From contig CBDBBO010000001.1 of NCBI GenBank assembly GCA_965203135.1, forward strand, positions 1,798,001-1,862,000: a stretch of DNA of 64,000 nucleotides. The letters run 5' to 3'. The notes beneath the pieces were generated by a model. It did not search any database. It was not told the DNA's origin and saw nothing but the letters and a program-made list of their open reading frames with translations. Of the stretch, positions 55,237-63,536 are shown one piece after another (the first letter of the stretch is position 1; every line of letters begins with the position of its first letter). Source of the DNA: CATOSD01 sp965203135 (GTDB taxonomy: Bacteria; Chloroflexota; Dehalococcoidia; Lucifugimonadales; CATOSD01). The position numbers and the translations under genes are program-made.

Positions 55237-56412
55237 CTACTCCAGCTCCTCGAGGCGCGCTTCAAGGATGCGGCGGCGGCGGCGGTAGTCGGGCTCGCTG
55301 AGCGAGCCGCTGGCCAGGTCGTCGTCCAGGCCGGTCAGCATCTGGCGCAGCGTGACAATCTCGGCGAACGCGCCCATCTCGCCGTCGGACTCGGCGCCAT
55401 CGTCTGGCCCCGGTCGCGCGGCACGACGCCGACGCCACACCACGACGCCGAACGCGCAGACGATCACCACGCCGAGAATGCCCAGCGCGCTCGCCTCCGG
55501 CGGCACCGACTCGAACCACTGCCTCACGGACTCCGGCCCGCTCAACTCCGGCAGGTCCTCGAGCCGCACCGTCACGCGGTCGCCGCGCGGCAGGTCCCAG
55601 GCCTCGATGAGGTGGTAGGGGCGACCGCCCAGCACCACCGATCCGGCCTCGCCGAGTTCGCCGCTCGACAGCGAAAGCTCGCCCTCCGGCGCCAGTACGC
55701 GCAGGTGCTCCGCGCCGTATAGCAGCGACTTGGTGAACTCGGCGCTGCCCCCCGCGTAGGGGAAGCTGTAGGAGTAGAGTACCTCGTGCTCGCCCGGCGG
55801 CACGCCCGCCAACAGCGCGAAGCCGCGGTCCACCTGGGCGTAGTCCGCTTCCGGCAGCGTGGTGTCCACTTCCAGGTTGCGGGCGTCCGGCGGGAGGCCG
55901 AACCGCAGCAGGTTCATCGGCTCGGGGCCGGGCACGTAGGTCTGATTGGATTCGTTGACTATCCTGACGATTTCGAGCGCCGCGACCGTCTGCTCTTCCC
56001 GGTCCGCGGAGGCGAACAGCACGGACGCGAGCACGGCCCTCACCGCACCGTCGTCGTGCGTGGACTCGTAGATGGTCAGCGTGACCGGTTCAGGCGGGCC
56101 CGCGGACGTGTCCAGGTCCATGCCGTACAGGGCGCCCTGGTAGACGACGGACACGCCATAGGCCGCCGCCGGGTCGAGCGGCACGTCGTCGAAGCGGAAC
56201 GCGCCCTGGTCGTCGGTGAGCGTGGGTTCGTCGGTGCGGGCGGCGCCCCGCACGGTGTGCAGCACCACCTCGACACTGGCCGCGGCCACGCCGCTGGTGC
56301 CGTTCTCCACGCGGCCCTCCACCGCGAAGGTGGCCTCCTGGGCTCGCGCGGGCGTGGCGGTCAGCGCCCACGCCGCCAGCAGCAGCAATGCGACCGCCGC
56401 CAGCCTAGCCAC
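55237..56412 (-). CDS. exported membrane protein with carboxypeptidase-regulatory-like domain, in the ccmFH operon
   Basis: 391 aa. A signal peptide covers residues 1-24 (ALTATPARA-QEA). A CarboxypepD_reg-like beta domain (about 28-115) has GRVENGTSGVAAASVEVVL and DDQGAFRFDDVPLD. A beta-rich exported region runs to about 315, then a membrane segment (ALGILGVVIVCAFGVVVW), a basic stop-transfer RRRRAAR and a cytoplasmic helical tail. It overlaps the preceding gene by eight bases at the end of the ccmH-ccmF run, so it may help cytochrome c assembly, possibly as an apocytochrome-handling CcmI substitute. No family with that proven role was recognised. Confidence 0.78.
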   Translation of the reverse strand: MARLAAVALLLLAAWALTATPARAQEATFAVEGRVENGTSGVAAASVEVVLHTVRGAARTDEPTLTDDQGAFRFDDVPLDPAAAYGVSVVYQGALYGMDLDTSAGPPEPVTLTIYESTHDDGAVRAVLASVLFASADREEQTVAALEIVRIVNESNQTYVPGPEPMNLLRFGLPPDARNLEVDTTLPEADYAQVDRGFALLAGVPPGEHEVLYSYSFPYAGGSAEFTKSLLYGAEHLRVLAPEGELSLSSGELGEAGSVVLGGRPYHLIEAWDLPRGDRVTVRLEDLPELSGPESVRQWFESVPPEASALGILGVVIVCAFGVVVWRRRRAARPGPDDGAESDGEMGAFAEIVTLRQMLTGLDDDLASGSLSEPDYRRRRRILEARLEELE

Positions 56413-56782
56413 CAGGGGACTCCGACGGCCCGGCGCTCTGACCGAGCGCCCGCTCTCGCACCCGCCTCACCTCGCGTTCGACCTCTTCCAGGAACTCCCG
56501 CTCCTGGGCGCCCTCAAGCTCCATGCTCTTGAGCACCAACGCGGCCTCCACCATGTACTGCCGTCTCAGCCAGCGGTAGTCCTCCTCGTCCAGGTTGCCG
56601 ATGGCAGACTCGAGCTCGGTGTTGCGCAGTCCCTCCAGCGCCGCCTCCCAGCGCCGCGCGAACTCCGCCGCCTGGGAGCCTTCGTCCTCGGCGAACTCGT
56701 CCCTTCCGAGACGACGCAGCAGCGGGTAGAGGATGGCGGCGGCGGGAATGAGCGCCATTACCAGTGCGAGAACGATCTCCAT
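56405..56782 (-). CDS. small membrane protein, CcmI-like
   Basis: 125 aa. An N-terminal membrane segment (residues 3-22, IVLALVMALIPAAAILYPLL) is followed by a charged helical region (EFARRWEAALEGLRNTELE, DEEDYRWLRRQYMVEAALVL, EREFLEEVEREVRRVRERAL). The first 80 residues resemble the N-terminal membrane and leucine-zipper part of CcmI, with the family-like pairing of NLDEEDY. It lies between ccmF and the 391-aa gene and overlaps the latter by eight bases. The CcmI assignment rests on position and layout. Confidence 0.65.
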   Translation of the reverse strand: MEIVLALVMALIPAAAILYPLLRRLGRDEFAEDEGSQAAEFARRWEAALEGLRNTELESAIGNLDEEDYRWLRRQYMVEAALVLKSMELEGAQEREFLEEVEREVRRVRERALGQSAGPSESPGG

Positions 56783-56803
56783 AAGCTGTGCTCGCGCCCC
56801 GCG

Positions 56804-58789
56804 TCACGCCCCGGCGGCGCGGGTGTTCGCCGGCAGGCGCAGCGTGGAGGGCGACGGCTGGCGGCGCGGCGATATTGCGAGCAGCACGCCCGCGGCGAGC
56901 ACCGGCCCCGACGCCCACATCCACCACACCATCGGGTTGATGAGGACGCGGAAGATGGCCGAGCCGTCGTCGTTGAACTCGGACGGCACCAGGTAGAAGT
57001 CCTCCACCGGCGTGCTGCGAATCGCGCCCCGCGTGGAGGCGATGCGAAACTCGGGGTAGACGGCGCGGAACGGGTACATCCTGCCCAGGTACTCGTCGCC
57101 CGCGTACACGTCGAACTCGGCCGTCTCCTCCGTCCGGTCCGGAAACTCCACGCTGGTCACGCCGATGTAGGTGAACGAGTAGTCGCCCAGCGTCGCGGTC
57201 TCGCCCAGCGACATGGCGACGTCGCGCTGCGCGCTGTAGAAGGACGACGCGGTCGCGCCGACCGCCAGCATGATGATGGCCAGGTGCACCACGTAGCCCC
57301 CGTACCGCGGCCGATTGCCCGAAAGCAGCCTGCCGAACGCCAGCGCGTAGTTCTCGCCCCTGCCGTGCCGCACCCGGACGCCGCGCGCCCATTCGTGCGC
57401 TATGCCCGTCACCACCAGCGCGCAGGTCGCCAGCGCCACGAGCGCCGGAATCTGCCTCACGCCGACCGCGAACAGCACGACACTTGCGACCGCAGCCACG
57501 ATAAGCGGATAGCGCAGCGTCCGCACCAGGTTGCGCGGCGTCGCCCTGCGCCACGGGAGCAGCGGCCCGACGCCCATCAGGAACACTATCGCGAGCAGCA
57601 GCGGGCCGTTGATGCGGTTGAAGAACGGCGCGCCCACGGTCAGCGTCACGTCCTGGGCCGCTTCCGAGAACACCGGGAAGATGGTGCCCCACAGCGTAAC
57701 GAACGCCACCACCAGGAAGAGCACGTTCTGCGCGAGGAACGCGCTCTCGCGGGACAGCAGCGAGTCCAGCCCCTCGCGGCTTCGCAGCGAGTCCATGCGC
57801 CACACGAACGCCGCCAGCGACAGGATGAGCGTGCCCGCCATGAAGGCCAGGAACAGCCAGCCCATGGTGGATTGCGCGAACGAGTGGACCGAGGGCACCG
57901 GCCCGCCGCGGTTGATGAACATGCCCATCTGCGCCAGCGTGAACGCCACGATGATCAGCACCATGTTCCAGGTGCGGAACATGCCCCGCCGCTTCTGCAC
58001 CATTATCGAATGGACGAACGCGGTCAGCGCAAGCCAGGGCAGCAGCGCGGAGTTCTCCACGGGGTCCCATGCCCAGTACCCGCCCCAGCCCAGTATGGTG
58101 TACGCCCACCAGCTACCCAGCAGCAGGCCGCACGTGAGGATGAGCCAGGAGATCATCGCCCAGGTCCTGCCCAGATCCACCCACTCGTCCCGCCCGCCGC
58201 GACGCGCGAGCAGCGCGCCCATCGCTATGCTGAACGGGATAGCGACGACGATCAGCCCGGTCATCTGCATGGGCGGATGGATGAACATCCCGAAGTGCAC
58301 CAGCAGCGGGTTGATGCCCTGGCCGTCCGGCGGCGTCAATGGCAGCCGCTCCAGCGGGTTGGCGAAGAACACGATGATGGCCAGGAAGAATGCCAGCACG
58401 AGCGCCATGAGCCCCGTGGCGTAGGGCGCGGTGTAGGGCAACTTTCGGCGTATGCTCAGCACGGCGACGGTGGCGATAACCGCGAACACTCCGGCCAGGA
58501 ACAGCAGCGAACCCGCGTTGCCCGCGTAGAGTGCGACCCACGTGTAGGCCCTAGGCATGGCGAGGTTGCTGTTTTCGGCGACGTAGCGAATGCTGAAGTC
58601 GCTGGTGACGAACGCGTACACCAGCGCGATGGAGGATACCACCAGCAGCGGGGGCACGGCGTAGAAGGCGTAGCGTCCGCTGACCGAAAGCTCCGGTATG
58701 CGTCGCCACGCGGCCGCGAACGACGCCACTGCCGCGTAGACAACCGTGAGCAGCGCGATGGGCAGCGCGATTTGGCCTGCTTCGATCAT
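56804..58789 (-). CDS. ccmF: CcmF, cytochrome c heme lyase subunit
   Basis: 661 aa with about fourteen membrane segments. The tryptophan-rich signature WGGYWAWDPVENSALLPW is near residues 230-250, with family histidines in LLVHFGMFIHPPMQM and in FVHSIMVQKRRGM. CcmF attaches heme from CcmE to CxxCH motifs of apocytochrome c on the outer face. It starts three bases after the ccmH stop. Confidence 0.96.
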   Translation of the reverse strand: MIEAGQIALPIALLTVVYAAVASFAAAWRRIPELSVSGRYAFYAVPPLLVVSSIALVYAFVTSDFSIRYVAENSNLAMPRAYTWVALYAGNAGSLLFLAGVFAVIATVAVLSIRRKLPYTAPYATGLMALVLAFFLAIIVFFANPLERLPLTPPDGQGINPLLVHFGMFIHPPMQMTGLIVVAIPFSIAMGALLARRGGRDEWVDLGRTWAMISWLILTCGLLLGSWWAYTILGWGGYWAWDPVENSALLPWLALTAFVHSIMVQKRRGMFRTWNMVLIIVAFTLAQMGMFINRGGPVPSVHSFAQSTMGWLFLAFMAGTLILSLAAFVWRMDSLRSREGLDSLLSRESAFLAQNVLFLVVAFVTLWGTIFPVFSEAAQDVTLTVGAPFFNRINGPLLLAIVFLMGVGPLLPWRRATPRNLVRTLRYPLIVAAVASVVLFAVGVRQIPALVALATCALVVTGIAHEWARGVRVRHGRGENYALAFGRLLSGNRPRYGGYVVHLAIIMLAVGATASSFYSAQRDVAMSLGETATLGDYSFTYIGVTSVEFPDRTEETAEFDVYAGDEYLGRMYPFRAVYPEFRIASTRGAIRSTPVEDFYLVPSEFNDDGSAIFRVLINPMVWWMWASGPVLAAGVLLAISPRRQPSPSTLRLPANTRAAGA

Positions 58790-58792
58790 GCG

Positions 58793-59317
58793 TCAGTTCC
58801 GACGCAGCGCGTCCTCGACGCGCGCGAAGTACTCCTCGCTCTCCTCATCCGTAAGCCGCGCCTCCGGTTCGGGCGTCCTGCGGCGCATAGCCCGCAGCGC
58901 CACGCCGAGCGCCGCCAGCGCCGCCGCCAGCGCGACCGGCGGTCCGACCCACGCCAGCAGGCTGAACCCGGACGCGGGAGGCTCCATAATCACGCTCGGC
59001 CCGTAACTCTCTACAAAATAGTCCGTGATCTGCTCCTCGCTCCAGCCCTGTTCGAGCCTGTCCCGCACGACGCCGCGCATCTGCGCCGAGAGCGGGTTGC
59101 GCGACTGGTCGATGGACTCGCCCGGGCACACCGGGCACATGATGGCGCGGTTCAGCCGCTGCTCCCTCTGCTCGAGCGTGGGCACCTCTGCCGCCGAGTC
59201 GCACGCCAGGCCGAACAGCGCGAGGCACAGCGCCGCGAGCGCCGCCGCGACGCGGGCGGACCGGCGCCGGCCCCCGCCGGCGCCCCCGTTGGATTGCACA
59301 GGCCGACTCCGCATCAT
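58793..59317 (-). CDS. ccmH: CcmH, thiol-disulfide component of cytochrome c maturation
   Basis: 174 aa. A lipoprotein-like N-terminal signal (LCLALFGLAC) leads into the CcmH/CcmL three-helix domain with the active-site motif IMCPVCPGESIDQS (family form LRCxxC). QITDYFVESYGPSVIMEPP and a membrane anchor (LLAWVGPPVALAAALAALG) follow. CcmH reduces apocytochrome thiols and presents them to CcmF. It is the first gene of the ccmH-ccmF operon, divergent from the gene at 59420. Confidence 0.93.
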   Translation of the reverse strand: MMRSRPVQSNGGAGGGRRRSARVAAALAALCLALFGLACDSAAEVPTLEQREQRLNRAIMCPVCPGESIDQSRNPLSAQMRGVVRDRLEQGWSEEQITDYFVESYGPSVIMEPPASGFSLLAWVGPPVALAAALAALGVALRAMRRRTPEPEARLTDEESEEYFARVEDALRRN

Positions 59318-59380
59318 GGTCGGATAATGGTATCACACAACCGCCGAACCGGGCCGCGCCACCGCCGCCGCGCGCTCTGC

Positions 59381-59386
59381 TATAAT
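59381..59386 (+). promoter_or_regulatory. -10 element of the BioD-like/DRTGG gene
   Basis: A perfect TATAAT lies 33 bases before ATG 59420, giving a short leader. The upstream sequence is CG-rich and has no clear -35. Confidence 0.5.
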
Positions 59387-59419
59387 TGCCCGCGCAAGAG
59401 TTCAACGCAAGGAGACGAC

Positions 59420-60418
59420 ATGGCCGTGCTCATCGTCGCGTCGGGCGCTGAGGGAGTGGGCAAGACGGCCCTGTGCGCCGCGCTGGCGCATCTGCTGGGC
59501 CGCAGGGGCGTCCGCGCCGCCGTGTGCAAGCCGACCGCCGCGGAGGGCCTCGCCGCCGGTGATGACCCCGACCCGCGCGTCTACGCCGACCTGCTCGGCC
59601 AGCAGGCAGGCCCCGGGCCGCTGGAAGCGCCCACCGGAGGGCTGAACCCGGAGACCACCGCCCACGTTCAGGCCGTGGTCGAGAACGCCGCCCGCGACGC
59701 CGACGTTGCCATCGTGGAGGCCAGCAGCGTTCTATCGCCGCGCGACACGCGGTCGCTCGCCGACGCAATCGACGCGCGCGTGCTGGTTGTCGGCAGGCAC
59801 TCCCCGGACTTGGCCGAGACCTTCAGCGCCTGGCGCGACGCCCTGGAGGAGCGCGCCGCCGGCGGCATCGCCAACTGTGTGACTCGCTACGCCGGCGCAC
59901 AGGCCGAAGCCGAACTCCGCGCCCGCTCCGAGCTCCCCGTGCTCGGCGTCATTCCCGAACAGCGCCGCCTGCTCTCTCCGAGCGTCCGCGACGTGACGCG
60001 ACACCTGGACGGGCGGATGTTGAACGACTGTGAGGACGACGCGCTGGTGGAGCGCTTCATGACGCTGGGGTTTTCGATGGATCCGGGCGAGTTGTACTTC
60101 GGGCTTCACGACGACAAGGCCGTGATAGTCAGGGGCGACCGCCCCGACATTCAGATGGCGGCGCTGATGACGTCCACGGTCTGCCTCATCTGCACCGAGG
60201 GCAAAGAGCCTATCGAGTACGTGCTGAACGAGGCGGAACTGGACGAGGTGCCGATCATCATAGTGGAGCCGGGCACCCTGGACACGATGGACGCCCTGGC
60301 CGCGCTGACCGACGCGGCCCGCTTCGACCACCCGCGAAAGCTGGAAGCGTTCGCGCGGCTGCTCGAAGAGCGCGCCGACCTGCCGGCTCTGTGGTCCCGG
60401 CTGGGGCTTTCGCTCTAG
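59420..60418 (+). CDS. BioD-like P-loop protein with DRTGG domain (phosphotransacetylase N-domain type)
   Basis: 332 aa. The P-loop is GAEGVGKTAL near residues 8-17, followed by AVCKPTAAEG and a BioD/CobB-like fold to about 190. A DRTGG domain spans about 200-300 (LNDCEDDALVERFM, DDKAVIVRGDRPDIQMAALM, VPIIIVEPGTLDTMDALAAL). This pairing is the N-terminal part of long phosphate acetyltransferases, but here the catalytic domain is absent, so a regulatory or sensing role is likely. GGAGACG lies three to nine bases before ATG 59420. It ends on the CTAG at 60415-60418 shared with coxM. Confidence 0.85.
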   Translation: MAVLIVASGAEGVGKTALCAALAHLLGRRGVRAAVCKPTAAEGLAAGDDPDPRVYADLLGQQAGPGPLEAPTGGLNPETTAHVQAVVENAARDADVAIVEASSVLSPRDTRSLADAIDARVLVVGRHSPDLAETFSAWRDALEERAAGGIANCVTRYAGAQAEAELRARSELPVLGVIPEQRRLLSPSVRDVTRHLDGRMLNDCEDDALVERFMTLGFSMDPGELYFGLHDDKAVIVRGDRPDIQMAALMTSTVCLICTEGKEPIEYVLNEAELDEVPIIIVEPGTLDTMDALAALTDAARFDHPRKLEAFARLLEERADLPALWSRLGLSL

Positions 60419-61281
60419 CCCGCTCTCGACGCTGCCTGCCGTATCGCCCTCGCGGCGAACACCGACGTCAGGTGCGCCCTGTACTCCGCCGAGGCGTGGA
60501 TGTCGTCCAGGTAGTCGATGCCCTCGCCTGCCGCTGCTGCCGCCGCACTGACCGCCGCGTCGTCGAGCCGCGACCCGCGTAGGGCAGCTTCCGCCTCCGC
60601 CGCCCTTGTCGCGACCGGGCCCGCGCCCGTCACGCCGATGCTCGCGTGCTCGCAAACGCCGTCGGAGTCCAGTGAGACCACCGCCGCGACGCCCACGATG
60701 GCGTAGTGCGAGGCCTTGTTGCCGAACTTGGCGTAGGCGCTGCCCGCCCCTGCCGGCAGTGCCGGAATCGCGATCTCGTTGAGTATCTCGTTCGGCGCGA
60801 GGGCCGTGGTCAGCAGGTCGACGAAAAAGTCGTCCGCGCTCAGCGTGCGGTGATCGCCGGTGCTGCTGGTGATGAGCCGCGCGTTGAGGGCAATCGCCAC
60901 CGCGGGAAGGTCGCCCGCGGGGTCGGCGTGGGAGAGGCTGCCGCCGATGGTGCCCATGTTGCGCACCTGCGGATCGGCCACCTGGGACGCCGCCTCGGCA
61001 AGCACGGGTGCCCTCGCCGCCACCAGGTCCGAAGACTCGATCTGGGCGTAGGTCGTCATCGCGCCTATCGCGAGTCCGCCGTTCTCCTCGCGGATGTAGG
61101 CCATGTCACCGATTCTGCCCAGGTCGATGACGACCTGCGGCTCGGACAGACGCAGCTTCATCAGCGGAATCAGGCTGTGGCCGCCGGCCAGCAGCTTGGC
61201 GTCCTCGCCGTGCTGTTCCAGCAGCTCGGCCGCCTCGGCGACCGACGTGGGAGCGAAATATTGGAAGGAGTTGGAAACCAT
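60415..61281 (-). CDS. coxM: CoxM-like FAD-binding subunit of a molybdenum hydroxylase
   Basis: 288 aa. FAD motifs of the CO dehydrogenase/xanthine dehydrogenase medium subunit are present: KLLAGGHSLIPLMKLRL near residue 30 and NMGTIGGSLSHADPAGDLPA near 108. It passes electrons between the 2Fe-2S subunit and acceptors. ATG 61281 has AGGAG six bases upstream, better placed than the ATG six bases earlier. It converges on the preceding plus gene with overlapping stop codons (CTAG). The large molybdopterin subunit (CoxL) is not in the window. Confidence 0.93.
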   Translation of the reverse strand: MVSNSFQYFAPTSVAEAAELLEQHGEDAKLLAGGHSLIPLMKLRLSEPQVVIDLGRIGDMAYIREENGGLAIGAMTTYAQIESSDLVAARAPVLAEAASQVADPQVRNMGTIGGSLSHADPAGDLPAVAIALNARLITSSTGDHRTLSADDFFVDLLTTALAPNEILNEIAIPALPAGAGSAYAKFGNKASHYAIVGVAAVVSLDSDGVCEHASIGVTGAGPVATRAAEAEAALRGSRLDDAAVSAAAAAAGEGIDYLDDIHASAEYRAHLTSVFAARAIRQAASRAG

Positions 61282-61339
61282 CTTCATCTCCTGTTCAGCG
61301 TCTTAGTCTTTGCCACCACTATCACTGCCTGCGCTTTCG

Positions 61340-61456
61340 CTACGCCGACAGCCTGATCATCGCCGCAATGACCGCTATCAGGGTTGTAACTTGCAGCCCG
61401 ACGATTACTCGCAGCCAGTTGTCCACGCTGTCCAATCGTCTCGCGATGTGCTGCAT
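61340..61456 (-). CDS. 38-aa single-pass membrane ORF between coxS and coxM
   Basis: It begins seven bases after the coxS stop (ATG 61454-61456, TAG complement at 61340) and encodes MQHIARRLDSVDNWLRVIVG followed by a hydrophobic stretch LQVTTLIAVIAAMIRLSA. An amphipathic start and one membrane helix make it look like a real micropeptide. It could help anchor the cox enzyme at the membrane. The ribosome site is weak, so coding is not certain. Confidence 0.45.
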   Translation of the reverse strand: MQHIARRLDSVDNWLRVIVGLQVTTLIAVIAAMIRLSA

Positions 61457-61462
61457 TGGCGC

Positions 61463-61927
<465 letters not shown>

Positions 61928-62036
61928 GAGTTACCCTCCAATCGGGAAGATAGACGTGGGCGCGGGCCATTGGCCGGACGCCCTCGGCTGTGGCAGCATT
62001 CTATAGGAAATCGGCGCTACGGGGCAACTCACGACA

Positions 62037-62066
62037 AGCCCCCTCTCCTTTGCGGGAGAGGGGGCT
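62037..62066. terminator. strong hairpin, possibly an interspersed repeat
   Basis: A perfect 12-bp stem, AGCCCCCTCTCC/GGAGAGGGGGCT, has a six-base loop and lies 53 bases downstream of the 373-aa surface gene on the minus strand. There is no T run. The sequence style (CCCTCTCC/GGAGAGGG) is also that of intergenic repeats. Confidence 0.5.
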
Positions 62067-62118
62067 GGCGAGAACGATTATGCTGGGCCGCGCGCGGCTT
62101 CCGCGCCGGTTGCCGGCT

Positions 62119-63240
62119 CTACCTTCTGCGGTTGGCGTTCATGTAGAGGCCCACACCGACCAGCACTACGATCAGCACGACGACAAGCACGCCGACCAGC
62201 ACTATCGGGAAGCCGCCGCCTTCTTCGGGCACCGGCGTTGCCGTCGGCTCGGGCGGCGGGGCCGTGGGCGCCGCGGCCGCGGGTGTCTCAGTGGGCGGCA
62301 CAGGCGTCGCGGTGGGCGGCACGGGCGTCGCGGTGGGCGGCACGGGCGTCGCGGTGGGCGGCACGGGCGTCGCGGTGGGCGGCACGGGCGTCGCGGTGGG
62401 CGGCACGGGCGTCGCGGTGGGCGGCACGGGCGTCGCGGTGGGCGGCACGGGCGTCGCGGTGGGCGGCACGGGCGTCGCGGTGGGCGGCACGGGCGTCGCG
62501 GTGGGCGGCACGGGCGTAGGCGTGGGCAGCCCGGTGAAGATGAGGTTCGCCGTGTCGAACATGTCAGGCTGGAACACAACGTCCGTAGGCGAGGAGGCGG
62601 CAACGCCGTTCAACTCGAACGTGACGCTCATGCCGACATAGGTCTCGCCCTTGGGGTCCACTATGAGGTGACTGTAGCTTTCGCCGTCGATGCGGGCGGG
62701 CTCGGACGTGTAGTCGCCGATGCGGGCGACCAGCACGGCGCCAGCGGGCACTCCGGAGCCGGCCGCGGCGATCTGGCCTGAGAATACCGTGGGCGCCACA
62801 GTCACCGGCGTTGGCGTTGGCGTCGGTTGCGGCAACTGCGAGAACGTCAGCGGGAAGTCGTCAATGATTGTCGGTATCTGGTTGGCGGTCACTCGGGCAG
62901 TTTCGTTAGCCTGAACGACACCATCCAGGAAGAAGTTGATCGTCCTGTCCCTGAACGACGCGTCGGGAGCGGTTATGCTAAGGTCCGAGTACATTCCGCC
63001 GGACACCGTTACCGGATCGGACTCGTACTCGTCGCCTATCCGCGCCACGATCTCCGCGCCGTCGGGCGCGGGTTCCCCCGCGACGGTCGCTGTGCCCGAG
63101 TAGAGTTCAGGACCGGGAGGCGGGGACCCGGACTGCGCCATGGCCGGTGCGGTCGCCCACACGACGGCCAGCAGCGCCAGCGTCACCACTCCAAGCAGCG
63201 ACAGCGCGCTCCCCTTCGTCCTGAAGTCGAACGAGTTCAT
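62119..63240 (-). CDS. exported membrane-anchored protein with Pro/Thr repeat stalk
   Basis: 373 aa. A signal peptide (LALLAVVWATAPAMA-QSG) leads into two related beta domains of about 90 aa (YSGTATVAGEPAPDGAEIVARIGD and FSGQIAAAGSGVPAGAVLVARIGD share G.A-G-A-VARIGD). A stalk with 11 copies of VPPTATP follows, then a C-terminal membrane segment (FPIVLVGVLVVVLIVVLVGV) with a basic end NANRRR. The beta domains would be displayed at the tip of the stalk; ligand unknown. ATG 63240 has GGAGG eight bases upstream. A good promoter lies at 63289-63319. Confidence 0.85.
   Translation of the reverse strand: MNSFDFRTKGSALSLLGVVTLALLAVVWATAPAMAQSGSPPPGPELYSGTATVAGEPAPDGAEIVARIGDEYESDPVTVSGGMYSDLSITAPDASFRDRTINFFLDGVVQANETARVTANQIPTIIDDFPLTFSQLPQPTPTPTPVTVAPTVFSGQIAAAGSGVPAGAVLVARIGDYTSEPARIDGESYSHLIVDPKGETYVGMSVTFELNGVAASSPTDVVFQPDMFDTANLIFTGLPTPTPVPPTATPVPPTATPVPPTATPVPPTATPVPPTATPVPPTATPVPPTATPVPPTATPVPPTATPVPPTATPVPPTETPAAAAPTAPPPEPTATPVPEEGGGFPIVLVGVLVVVLIVVLVGVGLYMNANRRR
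62291..62521 (-). repeat. 21-bp tandem repeat array coding VPPTATP
   Basis: Eleven units at 21-base spacing (GTGGGCGGCAC at 62291 to 62501) are almost identical in DNA; only the outermost differ. Identity at synonymous positions shows recent expansion by slippage or unequal crossover. Confidence 0.95.
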
Positions 63241-63288
63241 TATGTGTTCCTCCAAAGTATCGGAAAGTTTTCTGCGTATGTACTAGGT

Positions 63289-63319
63289 ATTATATAACCT
63301 AAAGCCTGTATTTTGTCTA
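63289..63319 (-). promoter_or_regulatory. promoter of the Pro/Thr-stalk protein gene
   Basis: TAGACA (complement of 63314-63319) lies 19 bases from TATAAT (complement of 63289-63294). The region is AT-rich against a GC-rich background. The start of transcription is expected about 40 bases before ATG 63240. Confidence 0.6.
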
Positions 63320-63536
63320 CGCAAAGTGAGGGCTTCTCAAGAGCATTGTGCAACCTTCAGCCATGCTCTTCCTTCGTCATTCCGTCCTCCGAGCCGGAAT
63401 CCAACGCGGCCCGCTCGTTGGTCGCGGACGCAAGACGAGGGCCTTCGAGTCCGCACCCGAAGGCCCCGCGCCGAAGGTCTTTCCCGCCCGCGAGCCGCCC
63501 CGAGCGGCGGGCGGGCCGACCCACACCTTTCCGCGT
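63320..63536. other. intergenic repeat region before the MBL-fold gene
   Basis: It contains a REP-like TCGTCATTCCG/CGGAATCCA element near 63377-63405 and a GC hairpin CCCGCC..GGCGGG near 63484-63515 that could end the gene at 63537. No coding frame is supported. Confidence 0.45.

Noticed and set aside
56216..59419. Very long plus-strand open frame running into the BioD-like gene
   Set aside because: It lies opposite ccmF, ccmH and their partners, and its translation is Arg/His/Gln-rich without domains; only the last 332 codons after ATG 59420 are a real gene.
62291..62521. CRISPR array
   Set aside because: The repeats are contiguous 21-bp units without spacers and encode VPPTATP in frame within a surface protein; no cas genes are present.
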